NCBI GenBank assembly: GCA_030063045.1 | Contig: JAQSEB010000145.1 | Location: 868,001 to 932,000 of the forward strand | From: Pratylenchus scribneri | Taxonomy: Eukaryota > Nematoda > Chromadorea > Rhabditida > Pratylenchidae | Direction of reading: 5' to 3' | Length of the DNA stretch: 64,000 nucleotides | Part shown: one piece after another, positions 1 to 13,800 of the stretch | Numbering within the stretch: the stretch's first letter is position 1 | Layout of the letters: every line of letters starts with the position of its first letter | Translations under genes and position numbers: made by a program | Notes under the pieces: model-generated | What the model was told of the DNA's origin: nothing | The model's database searches: none | What the model saw: only the letters and a program-made list of their open reading frames with translations

Positions 1-2
1 GG

Positions 3-2167
3 CGAGCTCAATGGACCATAGAATTTGGAAGGAGAGGGAGGTGGATATTGATTGAATGCGCGAGTATTGCAGGCCGCAAGGTAAAGTCCCATCCATTTAC
101 TTCGTTAACAATCAGGGATGAGCGCAACGGCAAAAGCGGCCGAACGCAAAACGCAAAACGCAATGCGTTCAAAATTTTTTTTTACGCAAAACGGAAAACG
201 CAACGCAACGGCCTAAAATGGACGCAATAACGCAAAACGCAAAACGCAATGGTCAAAAAATTTTTTCTTTTTTGAAAATTAAAATTTTCTTTTCAATTAT
301 TATCAAGTCAGGGCTGTCAGATTTATTTTCAAAGAAAAGTACATTGGCCTTGAAAAAAAAGATTTTGGTGTCAGAAAAAAAGATTTTCGTTTAAGCTAAT
401 ATAAATTGATTAAAATTTTTCAATTAGGTTTTTTATCATGAATGAACAATCCAGAAACATCCAGCACTAAGATTACGTTTTTTGTAAAGAAATTTTTTCT
501 AGCCGCGCAGCCAAAAATTCAAGCCAAAAATGGCCGCGCAGTGAAAAATTCAAGCCAAAAATGGCCGCGCAGTGAAAAATTCAAGCCAAAAATGGCCGCG
601 CAGTGAAAAATTCAAGCCAAAAATGGCCGCGAAGCCAAAAATTCAAGCCATAAATGGCCGCGAAGCCAAAAATTCAAGCCATAAATGGCCGCGCAGCGAA
701 AAATTCAAGCCCAAAAATGGCCGCGCAGCGAAAAATTCAAGCCAAAAATGGTAAATCAACGAACAAATTTCATTAAAAAATCAATTTTTTGAAATTAAAT
801 TAAAACAATTTTCATTGCATTTTTGCGTTTTTTTGCGTTAATTTTCCCATTTTTACGCAAAACGCAAAACGAAACGCAATGGCCAAAAATGAACGCAATT
901 AACGCAAAACGCAAAACGCAATGCGCTCATCCCTGTTAACAATTGCATAGGGTATTTTTACGAAAATATGCAAACTATGAAAATTACAAATAAAAATATG
1001 ATAAAATTGCTAACAAAAATTCCCAAGCATTAAAATTTCCAATCTATGAAATTACTGAAACAAATTTTTCCATGGGATTTGTTATTTTATTGGAACAAAA
1101 ATATTTTTTATGATTAACTAAATGAGATCATTTAATAAATAAACATTTTGTCTCGGAGATGTCACCTTCGGCGGATTGTTTGGATTCTTCGGTAAATTTG
1201 CAACATTTAACTCACATTTTTTCTGTCGGAAGATTCAATTCTTTTTGCCCCCAAATGATTTGCTTCATCTCTTCCTCATCCCAATTAAACTATAAAAAAC
1301 GGTACAACATTCAAGGGATGAGTTGAGGTAAAAAAGAGGAGCGCGAACCGGTTTGGCCAAATCGGTTTAAAAGTTTGAAATTGATAAATTAAAGGGTTTT
1401 CGATGAGGGGAACAAGAATTTGTGTGGTTTATTTCACGTTTTGGACTGGTTTGGATATTTAAACCGGTTGGTTTCAGTTCAAATCTGGTATGTTTTAACG
1501 CATTATGTTGCTTATAGTTAGGGATTAGGGTTAGGGTTTAGGGCTCGGAGCATAGGAATCTCGCGAAGCCGTAAGTATAACACCCTGAACTCCCATTCGC
1601 GCACTACCGGTTTAAATTCAAATCGTTCCAAGAAATAAACCTCATATATATGATCCCCATCATCGATTATCCCATATTTTATCAATTCCAAACTTAAACC
1701 CGTTTTGCCAAACCGGTCCGCGCAACTCCTTTTTGACTTCCGCGCACCTCTGCTGGTATGTTGCGAAGCAATTTTATATAGTTTAATTGGCAAAAGGGAG
1801 AAGAAGAGAAGAAGGAAAATCAATCTTTTCGGACAAAAAAAAATTGAATTTACCGACAAAAAATGGACCTCCAATTCTAATTTGCAAAAATACAAAGAAA
1901 ATGTTATTAAATGATTCATTTCCTCTCCTACATTGACTCATAAAAATTAATTAATTTTAAATAAATTCACATCATTTTTAGCGGTTTATGAATGCCAAGA
2001 AGATTTGCCCATTCCGTGTTCAATTCTTGACACGCTATCCAGAATGGGATGATTTGCTGGAGCAACCAATGCGAATAAATTTTAAAACTGGAGAATCACT
2101 TCACTTTTCACGGCATCAAAAGGAATATAAAGGAATGATTAGATATGAAATTCGCAGAGACTATTGA
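3..2167 (+). CDS. 3' end of an unrecognised gene (last two exons)
   Basis: Two exons, 3-80 and 1982-2167, join in phase 0 across a 1.9-kb intron (donor AAG|GTAAAG, acceptor TTTTAG). They give about 87 residues ending in a TGA at 2165-2167. The visible protein is basic and aromatic-rich; pieces include WTIEFGRRGRW in the first exon and LTRYPEWDDLLEQ and MIRYEIRRDY in the last. I see no catalytic motif, signal or membrane segment and do not recognise the family. The start lies left of the window. The intron has been enlarged by a hAT-like element (113-935) and an inverted duplication (about 1115-1920). The exon pair is well supported by phase and codon flow; the function is unknown. Confidence 0.6.
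113..935. mobile_element. Non-autonomous hAT-like element
   Basis: An 823-bp insertion bounded by 14-bp terminal inverted repeats CAGGGATGAGCGCA and flanked by a perfect 8-bp direct repeat TTAACAAT (105-112 and 936-943). An 8-bp target duplication with termini beginning CAGGG is the hAT signature. Sub-terminal zones are full of ACGCAAAACGC words in both orientations, as expected of transposase-binding sites. There is no transposase ORF. The core (about 500-745) is a 31-bp tandem repeat. It sits in the last intron of the gene at 3-2167. Confidence 0.85.
500..745. repeat. 31-bp tandem repeat inside the hAT-like element
   Basis: About eight imperfect copies of a 31-bp unit built on GCCGCGCAGTGAAAAATTC followed by AAGCCAAAAATG. 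Some units read GCGAAGCC instead of GCGCAGTG. A looser, GC-poorer relative of the same words appears at 31320-31470 in an intron of the GalNAc-transferase gene. Confidence 0.8.
1115..1920. repeat. Imperfect inverted duplication with TTAGGG-like core
   Basis: Left arm about 1115-1366 and right arm about 1700-1920 are inverted copies: CCAATTAAACTATA and the AACCGGTTTGGC block recur in reverse complement, as do a TCATTTAATAA block and a CTGTCGG/TTGTCGG block near the outer ends. Between them is a centre with four degenerate TTAGGG words (about 1517-1545). The inner arms match the dispersed GCGCGGAAGTCAAAAAG repeat that also forms the foldback at 9121-10247. The left arm carries a fragment resembling the last exon of the neighbouring minus-strand gene. 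Confidence 0.6.
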
Positions 2168-2537
2168 TTTGCTCATTATTGCGTGATATGATGATAAATA
2201 TATTTATAAATTTAATCGCTTTTTTAATCAATATACTTAAACTGTGAAATTAAAAATTATAGAATTAACAATTAATTTAGATGTGCTTTGTTTAAATTGA
2301 ATAAATATTTCTTTCTCGTTTTGAAATTATTCCATCTTTGTAGTAATTTATGCAAAATTCTCCAAATATATAAATTCTCAAATAATAAAACAATGTTTTC
2401 CATGGCCTATTATTTAGAATAAAACCATTTCTATAATTTATGCAATGTGACGAGTTATTTTATAGTTTTATTTTGAATAAAAATATATTTATGATTTAAA
2501 AAATGAGATCTTTATCATTATTTAATAAAACATTTAT

Positions 2538-3236
2538 TCATCGCTTTGATTTAATCGGCGATGTCACCTCCGGTTTGTCTGAATTCTTCGGTAAATTTGC
2601 AGCATTTTCAGGGGTAGATTTTGATGAAGATGTGCAATAGGCATTTTGTTCCAAACTCTCAATTTTGTCCAACACTTCATTCACCTGTGTAAATCAATAT
2701 TTATTTTAAAATAGTATTTAAATAAATTCACTTTATCCAATCCTTCTTTTTCAATTCCCTCCGTTTGCGCATCAATTCGGTCCAATTGTTTGATTAATTT
2801 TTCCAAATTTGTTGCCGAATTCTGGGCAATTCCATCAACGGTTGCAAAATTGCGGATTGAAGTTGTTAGGGCATCGGAAATGCCTAAAAAATATTTTATT
2901 AAAATTTAAAAAAATATTTAAAAAATAATTAGAAAAATTTTAATAAATTATAAAAAAAATAATTTTTAAAATTTTAAAAAAAATTTTTTAAAAAATAATG
3001 AAAATAATTTTTTCAAAAATTAAATAAATAATAAAAATTAATTAAATTTATTCACCTGGCGCTTGTTGAATGCTTTGCACCGAATTGCCCAATTCAATAA
3101 TCAAATCCTATAAAAAATTAAAATTAATTAAATTAAAATTTCAACCCAAAAATATCACCTGAACACGTTGTGGCAAACGGGTTCTGCCTTCCAGCATAAA
3201 TCCTTTCTTGGCTGGCGGCTTCGTGAATGAAGACAT
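2538..3236 (-). CDS. Small coiled-coil protein, four exons
   Basis: Exons (transcript order) 3159-3236, 3056-3107, 2732-2883, 2538-2684, all GT-AG and phase-consistent, give 142 aa starting MSSFTKPPAKKGFMLEGR. The middle is a heptad-rich helix (LEKLIKQLDRIDAQ, then LDKVNEVLDKIESLEQ); the tail is a polar low-complexity stretch ending SPIKSKR. There is no signal or membrane segment. Size and helix layout recall subunits of the BLOC-1/BORC lysosome-positioning complexes, but I cannot assign a subunit. A poly(A) signal AATAAA overlaps the stop codon. It is convergent with the gene at 3-2167. A degraded copy of its last exon lies at about 1140-1205. The gene model is firm; the family is a guess. 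Confidence 0.7.
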
Positions 3237-3432
3237 TTTTAACGGGGAATTTAATGCTTTAAAAATGATTGATTGATTGAAAATTATAAGATAAAATATT
3301 GGCTTTTACAACCAAAATGATTGAAAATTAATAAAAAAAATTGTGTGAATAAATTTTAATTTATGACACTAATTATTTATTATTTTTATATTTTTCTTTC
3401 TATCTTTATTCAATTAATATTTTCCTATTTGA

Positions 3433-4769
3433 TCAAATTATTGAGCATTCATCTTCTTTTTTGGCACTTCTGCTGGATGATTTTTCTCCAAATCCAATGG
3501 ATGGGGCACTGATTCGATGCCGAATATTTGTGTCCTTGAGCAATTTGTCAACGACCACCTGTGCGGAAGAATAAAAAAATTAATTAATTTAAATTAATTA
3601 AAAAAATTAATTTAAATAATTAAAATTAAGGCAAATGACGAACTCGAATCAAATATGAAGAGGTGGGTGCCGCGGATGGATCATCGTCAATGGCGTAGAA
3701 TGGGCTCATATCCACTCGATCCTTGACTCGATGTTCCTCACAAAACAAATTGAATGCTTGCTTCAGTAATTGATCGCAATCCAATGCATCCATAAAATGG
3801 ATTTCCTTTAAAGCAATAAATTAAATTTGTATTGAATTATTTGAATTTTTTTATAAATTTATTTAAAAAAATAATATTTTTTGGAATTTAATTTATTACT
3901 GGATTTCTTTCCATCAATGTTGCCACAATGCACAATAATTCCACAATTAATTGTCGATATTCTGGATGAGTTATATCACTTAAAATTAATAAATTAATTA
4001 ATTCGAAATTTTATATAAAATTCATTATTTAATTAATAAATTATTCCATTAAAAAAATCAAAAAATTTTATTTCGAAAATTAAACCAAAAATCAATAAAT
4101 AATGAATTATTCCCAAATTTCTACCTCATCATGGATTCCACTTTGTAGGAAAAATTCAATTCATGTCGAGTCATAATTTGCAATGTTGGATACTAGGAAA
4201 AATTATTTAAAAAATATATTTTTTTGATGAATTACCTGTGGCAAAATGTGACCAGAAATAACAATCCCTTGTTGAACGCGTTCCAAAATCTTGAATCGAA
4301 ATTTTTAAAAATTTTTTGATGAATTTTTGGAATTATTTGAAAATGTTTTATATTTTTGGAAGAAAATTGTTGTTTATTTTTAATTTTATTTTATTCATTT
4401 TTTAAATATCGAAAATTTGGCATTTTTAAATTTTATTTTTAGGGTTTTTTAATTCAAATAAATTTCAATCTTCTTAATACTGAATTTAAAAGCAATTTTA
4501 ATTTATTTTATTTTTTTATTAAATTTTAAATATTTTAAGAATATAAATTTTTCACCTTCCAAACTCGATCATACAAATTGATGGGAACTCGATTCAATGC
4601 TCCATTTAATTTTCGAATTTGGAGAGGCGACCTATAAAAAATTTAATTTTTAAAATTTATTCCAATTTTACAATAAATGCCAAATTTCCTTTTTCATCAT
4701 CAACGCCGCCAACAATTTTTTCACAACCGTAGGTGGAAAATCATAAATGCCAAATTCTTTGCCCAATTC

Positions 4770-4807
<38 letters not shown>

Positions 4808-7800
4808 GAATTTAAAAATTTTTAAACCCACTGAATTGTTTAACAACAGAAATTGGACAAATTGTTTCGAGAAATGAGACCAAATCAAAAAATTGACTTC
4901 CATTGGAATTTTTGGACATTGGCATTGTTGGTGGCATTTCTTTGCCCTCTGCTTCGCGCCTTTTTCTTCGGGCCAAATCCTCTTTTATAAAACTCAAAAG
5001 CGTCGAAATTGCATCGGTGTACCAGGCCAGACGAATTGTCAAAATGCCATCAAAGGCATCCGCATTTTGGGAAATCTATTATAGAGGGAGGGAAGATTTT
5101 TAGGGAATATTTATTTATAAAAATATGAAATATTCTAAAAATGAAAATATAATTTTTAAATAATTAATCTAAAAATATAATTTATATGATACATATCGGC
5201 TATCTGTACTCAGATTTTTTTGAAATGAAGGGTCCAACTTGTGGATCATTAGAATTAGGATTAGAATAAGTGAGATGATAACCTATCCCTAGATGACCCT
5301 AATCCTAAACCGGATGACCCATGAGGGTTACCGTTAATTTTCCCCAACTGATCCAAAAAATCTGCCCGAGGATAACCGACAATTACCATTTATTGGCCTT
5401 ATAATCAAATTTTTATGTTCCTCAAAATAATTTAACAATGTGTAGTAAATGGTTTAAAAATTTATTTTTTGAACTATTATTTAAGCCAAATATTTCTTTT
5501 CTTTTTCATATTTTGTCAAAGTTCTATTGTATTACCAAATCAGAGCAGGCCACAATTAATTCTTGTTGGAAAACGGTGGCATGCGGTTCATTTGGGTCAC
5601 AGCTGCTGAAAATGGCATTTTGTAATTCGACTGGTGTCGATGGCGATGAGATTAGGATTTCACGGCATGATTTATGGCCAATTATGATCTGAAGGAAAAA
5701 TTGGCATTAAATAAATTAATTAATTAAAAATGGTGATATTTTATTTAATTAATAATTTTTTTTAATATTTTTAAATTTATTTTCTTGCCTGTTTTCCGCG
5801 AACAAGCAAATTCGTAATTGACGGTGCCAAATTGATTATTTTCTTGGCCAATTTTGCGGCACAATATCGCACCAACCACCAATTATTTTGTTGTTGGCAA
5901 GCTTGCCGATAAATTCGTTCCATTCGAACGGATAAATTTTCTTTAAAAAATAAGATAAAATAAATTTTAACTATTTTACAAAACCTCCTTGGACCAAAAA
6001 ATTGGCAGAATAGCGCTTTTGCATAATTGCAATCTAAAAATCATTTTTTTTTATAATTTTTAGATTATTTACCAACCGAAATTGCCACAATCCGAAGACT
6101 TTCGACATCATTTTTGGCAATTATTTGGTACTAAAAAATTTCTAAATTAAATTTAATAAAATTAATATAATAATTTAATATAATAATTTAATATAAATTT
6201 AAATTAAATTATTTAATTTTATTCAATAAAAAATTCACCAAAATTTGATCATCTTTTCCCTCAAAATCTCTTTCCTTGACCAATTCCTCGTCATTTGATG
6301 GGGCCATTCGAAAATTGGATTTGGATAATGTTTTGACCTCCTTCCCTTCTCTTTCGCCCATTATTTCCACATCAAAATCAACGGAATCCGGATCAACCAT
6401 GTCAAATTGTTCAAGGCAACCGGTGTTTATTAATTGCTGGAAAAAATTTTATATTTTTTTAATGAAATATTGCAATGGGTCTCAGAATTTTTTAAAAATT
6501 TTATTTATTGATTAGTAAATTTTTGATAATTATAATTCATTTTTAATTTAAAAAATCATTTTTTAAGTTTAAATTATTTTTAAATAAATCTTAAATATTT
6601 ATATGGAGTCAAAATTAATGGAAATTTTTTTAGAATATAACATTTTATTTCTTAAATTTTCAAAAATTTTTTTAATTTTTTTTAATTTTTAATTTTCGAA
6701 AATTTTTAAAATATATTTTAAATAATTTTAATATTTTAAAAAAAATTTTTCACATGAATTCGGCCAAGTCGAACCCGAACTCCATTGACCATTCCATTTT
6801 TTATGTCCACCAATAAATCCAACATTGTGTCAAAATATCTGGTAAAAAATATTCAGATAAAAAATTAATTTTATTTACTCACTCTCCAACCACATTTTCC
6901 TCTCGCAAAATAATGCAAAATGTTGGTCTAAAATTAAAATTAATTGTAAATTAAATAAAATTTATTGCATATACCTTCCAGCCAATTTCCAACGTTTTGA
7001 AATGAATTCCAATTCTCGCTGAAATATTATTAAATAATTATAATTTTTAATTTATTTTCAATAAGATTAAAATTTTAAAAATAATTTAATAAAAAAATTT
7101 TAATTTAATTTTCTTAAAATTTTTGGTAAAATTAATTTAATAATTCCCCTAATCACTTTGATGTCATCAATCAATGTTGCCGGATCAGCATTTGTGTAAA
7201 AATCGCTGAGTTCAAAAATAAGCGGATAAATGAGGACAGTGTCACCGCAAACACGGAATATTTTCGACGTGTTCAGTGCACCCAATGGACGAAGGGGTCG
7301 ACCATTTAAGCTGTAAAATTAGTGGAAAATTTAAAATAATTTTTAAATATATTTTTGACCCCAATTTGTCGTCTCGACCCAAATGTTCCATCAATTTGAC
7401 CATCCGCCATGAGGGCCAAATTTGAATTGGCTCAATTTCATGCGGCGTTTGCGTTGTTATTCCATAAGTGGAAAGGAGCATTTGCAGCTGGGATGATTCC
7501 GAAATTAGCGCAATTTGGACGACTGGTCTGCCTTCCATTCCTCCCTTCAAAAAAAATGGATTATTTTTATTCATTTTTAAATTAAAATTGGAAACAATTA
7601 CCAATGTTTTAATGTCATTGCCTTAAATTTTTATTGATATTATTTACGGTACGCTATAATTGGGCGACATTAGCTCATTAAATTCTAAATCGATATTGAT
7701 GATTTTGCTATCAAATTAAAGAGCGCACTTCTGGCAATCGATAAATTATAAAATTTATATGGATTAATTCAGAATTAGCAGAGTTGTACTTAAAAAAAGA

Positions 7801-10800
7801 AACCAAACCATTGAATATGACTACTAATGTAAATTTGCGATTTTTTCACTGTTTTTGAACACAATTCCACCAAATATTAATAACATCAACATATTTATCG
7901 ATAGCCAGAAGTGCGAGCTCTTTAATTTGATGCTAAAATCATTAATATCGGTTAAGCTTTTAATTAGCTACGAGCGTCGTCTCCCCTAGTTGGAAGAACA
8001 TTGCCCACAGTTGACCATTTTCCTATTATTTATTATTTGTGGCAGTTCAACATTGCCCGCGTGGCCTAATGGATAAGGCGTCGCTCTCCTAAAGCGACGA
8101 TCCGGGTTCAAGTCCCGGCGTGGGTAAATTCTTTTTGGTCAAATATTTAATCATTTTTACATTTTTATTTATCATTCTATCATTTTGAAATAAAGTAAAA
8201 ATTTTTTTATTTTAATAATTCATAATTTTAAAATTATCTTTATTTTTTTATAATGTTTGACAAAAAATATTTTTAAAAAATACATGAAATGCAGCACTCA
8301 AATTTATGGGCATATATTTTGGCCGTTCACTGGCTGGTAAATGCCGATAAATTGGATCGAGGTCGCTAAGATGGATCAGCTTTTCTCCTGTTTTTCAAAT
8401 TATAATATTTTCGTAAGGTGAAATTGGGCTAACTGAGCAATGTGCCAATAATGAAAATGGCATTCGACCACAAATGATGACCAAATTCTCGATGTGAGAG
8501 GGGATAGTATTTTTGGGAATTTGGCAATTTCCTCTCCTCCTCCATATGCTCTTCATCGATGCAATAGCATTCCGGACATAGCAAATGATTGTTATGATCA
8601 TGGCCATCTTTTTTTTTGGAAATTAAAAATATTATATAATTTTACATAGGAGAATATTTTTTAAAGGTAAACAAGTTTATCCGAAATTTGCGGCCCTTAT
8701 TAAAAAAAATTTGTAGACCAATACCCCGGTCCAACGAAATCAAAAGATTAGCATAAATTCAAGATACATCCTCCGAGTTCTTATGGAAATTTGTAGCTTA
8801 AGCCAATAACCATTCTCAGAGATTTAAAATTTAACATAAATCCAAGACTCATTCTCCTAGTTCTTAAAACCTTAATCTTTCTTAAATCCTTAATTTTGCT
8901 CTGTTATTTTACATTTTTTTAACACTTTAGTAAGGGCCGCAAATTTCGTCACACGTTTTTCTATGCCATTCTATATGGAATCTAACTTATCATCCAACTT
9001 GTCGCCATTTATAAAAATAACTTATCTAATACGGAATATATTTTGATGATTTTGTTATCAAATTAAGGAATATATTTTTGACTATTAATAGCTCTCTAAT
9101 AATATTAATTTGGCATATATTTTTTTTAACCCGTAATTTCAATTTTTTTAACCCGTAAAAAATAGGAACATTTTTTTAACCCGTACTTTCAATTCTTTTA
9201 ACCCGTAAAAAGTTCGCTCCATTCCTAAGACCTATTTTGATCATTTAAACCATATAAAATGGTTTTGCAACATTCCAGGGGTGCGCGGAAGTCAAAAAGA
9301 AGGTGCGCGGGATATCCGGATATATGGGGATTAAGGAGGATTAAGGGGGATTAAGCCCCAAAATGGATGTGAAATGGCCCAGAAGGCCACTGGAAGGTCA
9401 GGGAAGTGTAAAAGAGGTCCGGAGAATGCGCGAGATTAAGCCGGATATAGGGGGATTAAGGTGGATATAGGGGGATTAAGCCGGATTAATCCTAGCTAGG
9501 GGCTAGGGATTAGGGTTATGGTTAGGGGCGGCATGGGATCTAGGGGCTAGGGGTTTAAGGGTTCGGAGCACGCGGGATATAGCAGGATATAAGGGGATTA
9601 AGGTGGATATAGGCGGATTTAAGAGGATTAAGCCGGATTAATCCTAGCTAGGGGCTAGGGTTAGGGGTTCGGAGCATAGGATTCTCACGAAGCCGGAAGC
9701 AAAACAGCCAAACCAAGAATCGCACCCATCTATTACGGGGCTTAATCCGGCTTAATCCCCCTTAATCCACGTATATCCCCTATATCCGGCTTAATCTCGT
9801 GCATTCTCCGGGCCTCTGTTACAATTCCCTGACCTTCCACTGGCCCTCCGGACCATTTCCCATCTATTTCGGGGCTTAATCCGGCTTAATCCCCCTATAT
9901 CCACCTTAATCCCCCTATATCCGGCTTAATCTCGCGCATTCTCCGGACCTCTTTTACACTTCCCTGACCTTCCAGTGGCCTTCTGGGCCATTTCACATCC
10001 ATTTTGGGGCTTAATCCCCCTTAATCCTCCTTAATCCCCATATATCCGGATATCCCGCGCACCTTCTTTTTGACTTCCGCGCACCCCTGGAATGTTGCAA
10101 AACCATTTTATATGGTTTAAATGATCAAAATAGGTCTTAGGAATGGAGCGAACTTTTTACGGGTTAAAAGAATTGAAAGTACGGGTTAAAAAAATGTTCC
10201 TATTTTTTACGGGTTAAAAAAATTGAAATTACGGGTTAAAAAAATGCACATCCATATTAATTTTATTTAAATGATTCAGAATCAGAATTGATGAATTATA
10301 AAAAAAAATTGAAATGATATCAAATTTTGATTAGCAAAATTTTCAGTGTTATTTTGTGCAAAATTTAAACAATTCTGAATCAATTTAAATAAATTTAATT
10401 TTATTTGATAGATGAGAGTCTGTTTTCTAATTTGACATAAAATTTTCCAAAATTGGTTCACTATTTGATGATTTATAAATGGCATCAAGTTGGATTGTTT
10501 TTGCTTCTTTTCTATATGAAATGGAATATTCTAATAAAATTATTTTTACTAATAATAAATCATTTAAATTAATATTTTAATAATTATTATAATGCCATAC
10601 TTGGATCGAATTCGACCAGTAAATCTTGGAATTTTAGCCAATATTTTTCAGCCAACAAATTGTTACCTTTGAAATGGGCTGGACATGGGGGAATTTACAT
10701 TAAATTAAAAATTATAATTCAACAAAAACCGGTAATTGCGATGATTGCCAAAAACTTTAAAAAAAAATTATTAAAAAGAGATTGCTGTATGAAAAACCAT

Positions 10801-13800
10801 GGGAAATTGGCTTTCAATTTTGCTGAATTGAGCGGTCTCTTCATCGTCATAAAATCGCTTGGTTTGATCCTCCAATTCCGTCCTATAACCATCCCGAAGA
10901 AAACGTTTCAAACCATAACTGTAAACAAATGATTTGTGCTTTATTTCTGATTGGGACATTTAAAATTTGGAATGTTTTGTTTTGGCTAATAAGTATAGAA
11001 TGAAAATCACCAATGGGATTTTGTTTATCCAACGGAATTTGATAAGATCCCGAAGAACCATAGAAGACCATTTATTTAATATCCAGATAATTTTTTCAGC
11101 TATCACTCAACGAGAAAATAATTTACAACCGAAATGAGTTACATATTTGAAAGACAAAAGTGTACTCTACAATTTTTAACTCTTTCAAATTTTAGAATTC
11201 AAGCTTTAAAAAATAAAATGGCTTTACTTTTTAAACACTCAATATTTTTGAGAATAAACTATTATTTCTACAGATACTAATCGTAGGTTTCAAAAATTAG
11301 ATAAAACATTTTTAGAAGATATTAATAGCTTTGAATGATAGGTATATCCCTTTCTAGAATTGGTTATTCCTTATTTTTGTAAAGTCAAAATAAATTTTAC
11401 TGTTCCGACGACAGAGGAATAAAAAGTAAAAACATTTCCAAAGAAACCTTCCTTCCAAATATCGCAAGCATTTGGCCATTGTTGCCTCCAAGAGGTGTTG
11501 ATCGTGGGTGGCAAATGCGGGCCATCCAATGGTAAGCAATAATGCGGCATCCGTATTCTTTGAATTGGATTCGCGCGGCAATAATGTTTCAAAAGTGGTT
11601 CGATTCCGATTATGGCCATCAATGTCTATACAAATGCAAATTTGGTATTATTCACAATTTCAGCGAACATTTTTGTCCTTATTAGCTGATTAATGGACAG
11701 ATTTAATTAAATTAATTGAAATCGTTTTATTCGAAAAGATTTGGAAAAACAGTTTTTTCATTTTTGTCGAATTAATAAGTATGTTTATGATTAAATACTT
11801 CCCAAGTGGAAAGGATGAGAAACATTTCCAAACATTGTTTTGTTTAATTCCAAAACCATCTTCTGCAATTATTCCCATGGCAATAATTCGATTAAAAAAT
11901 GATTTTTTATTGACTATTAATTAGAATAGTTCAAAGCCGGTTTAATAAAACTGGCATTTCTGTAATCCGATTTTCGAATAAAAATGGAGGTTTTTGATTT
12001 CGATTTAAATTTTTTTTTGTTTTTTATTTTGAGTAAAGATTCTCAATTTCGGTTTTCAATTTCGTAAATTTTCTCAAACCGAAATCTTACTCTACTTTTA
12101 GGCAATTCCTTTCATAAATCATTTTTGTTGAATCGTAATGCTATTTTAAATAGGGAGATGTCATCAAAACCCTCCTATGAATGAAATGTTCAAATCCGTA
12201 CCAACATAAATGACCGATTCACTGTTGCCTTTTAGGCCGTACACATTGAACCCATTGACCGATTCAAGGGCGGCCTTCACCAATCCCAGGGAGGATGCAT
12301 GCAATTCGGGAACGCCTTGATTGTAACGAGTTCCACGCTCCCAAATGCCAAAATCCGGTGTTCGATATGTCCTTTCTAAGTTAATTAATTATTTTAATTT
12401 TGGAATCAAAATATTGAATTAATAATCGCCCTCTCTCCTTTAGTCACAATTTAGTAAAAATTATTTTTTTTTTAAAATACCGTAAATCCTCTATTAGAAG
12501 CCCAGTCTCTAATACAAGCCCAACTTAGAGAGCTTCTGAAATTTATAAGCCCACGGGCTTCTATTGAAGGATGTACGGTACATTTGTATAATAATTTCGC
12601 TCATTTTAAAAAGGAAACCAAATTAAATTTTTTAAATTATATATGATATGGTTAATATTGAAAATTGGCTAATTAAAGAATTATCCAAGTGATTTGTTTG
12701 TTTATTTTTGGAAATCTCGACTTCTAATTTGTCGTACATATTTGGGATTAGACACATTCGACTCGGCATAGTCGATTTTATCTAGGAAATTTTAATCTAG
12801 AGTCGATTTTGTCTAGGAAATTTCAATTTTAGACCGGTTTAAGGTTAGGGGTTTAGTTCTAGGGATAGAGCGCTCGAGTGGGGATAGTAATCTTACGGAA
12901 TCTTGTAGCCGAGATTTCCAAAATTAAATAAGAAAAGCATTTGATTCCGGAAATATCACCAATTTCCAATAATTGTTGCAACATAATATTTCACTATTGC
13001 TAAAACGGTTATAAATAACAAGACAAATTCCGAATCATTATTCTTTGTTCTTTTCTTTCCTTCATTGTGTATTCTTTCTTTTAGTTCAATTTCACAAAAT
13101 TTTGACTTCTTCTATTTTAATACCTATATAGAAGACCAAATTCTGGAAGAATGCCACCTCATGGCTGGTGTAAATGATTTGGGCACCGGCCACGGTCATT
13201 TCCACCAGGGCCAAAATGAACAAGGCAATTGTGTCCATTTGTAAATGTGAAAATGTGATCGAGGCCAGCTCATTGCCGGTGTGCAAATCGAAACGGGAAT
13301 GCAGTGAAAATTGTGGGGCATTGTTTTGTTTGAAGGAATTTAGCTTTGGAAATATTTTATGGATTAAATCGAAAAATGTGAGGAGAAAACTTTGTCCACT
13401 TGTCGCATCCAAAGGAACAAAATGCCGCGCATTGTTTTCACTGCAGTTTGGCACAATTCCACCTCACGGCCTCGTCCATCGTCGACACGTCTGATTAAAA
13501 TGAGAATTTATTGTTTGGATATCTTTTAATATTTTTTCGCTTCATTTAACAAGAAGCCAAAAATTTTGGGTACTTGAGGGTTATCTTTCTCCAGACCGGC
13601 AATTTTGGAAATGATGGGTCCCCATTGTAAGTGGATTTGGTGTGAATGGGAATATCAGAGAGGATTTATTGTTTGGATATCTTAAGAATGAAATTTCTGC
13701 GTACTTGTGGGTTATCAAACTCCAGAGATCTAATCTTTTTTGAAATAAAGGTACCCCTATAGTTGATTAAAGTTAGAAGGTTACGGATATAAAAGATGAT

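Noticed and set aside
1510..1550. Telomere-like TTAGGG words (also near 9500, 45740, 47860)
   Set aside because: Nematode telomeres are usually TTAGGC. These are short, degenerate and always inside dispersed foldback-type repeats.
1518..1919. 133-codon minus-strand ORF
   Set aside because: It lies within the inverted duplication and TTAGGG-like core, in an intron of the opposite strand, and shows no family resemblance.
7597..7616. Possible 20-nt extra PHKB exon
   Set aside because: Exon 11 ends in phase 0 and joins 7544 directly in frame; the extra exon would break the phase.
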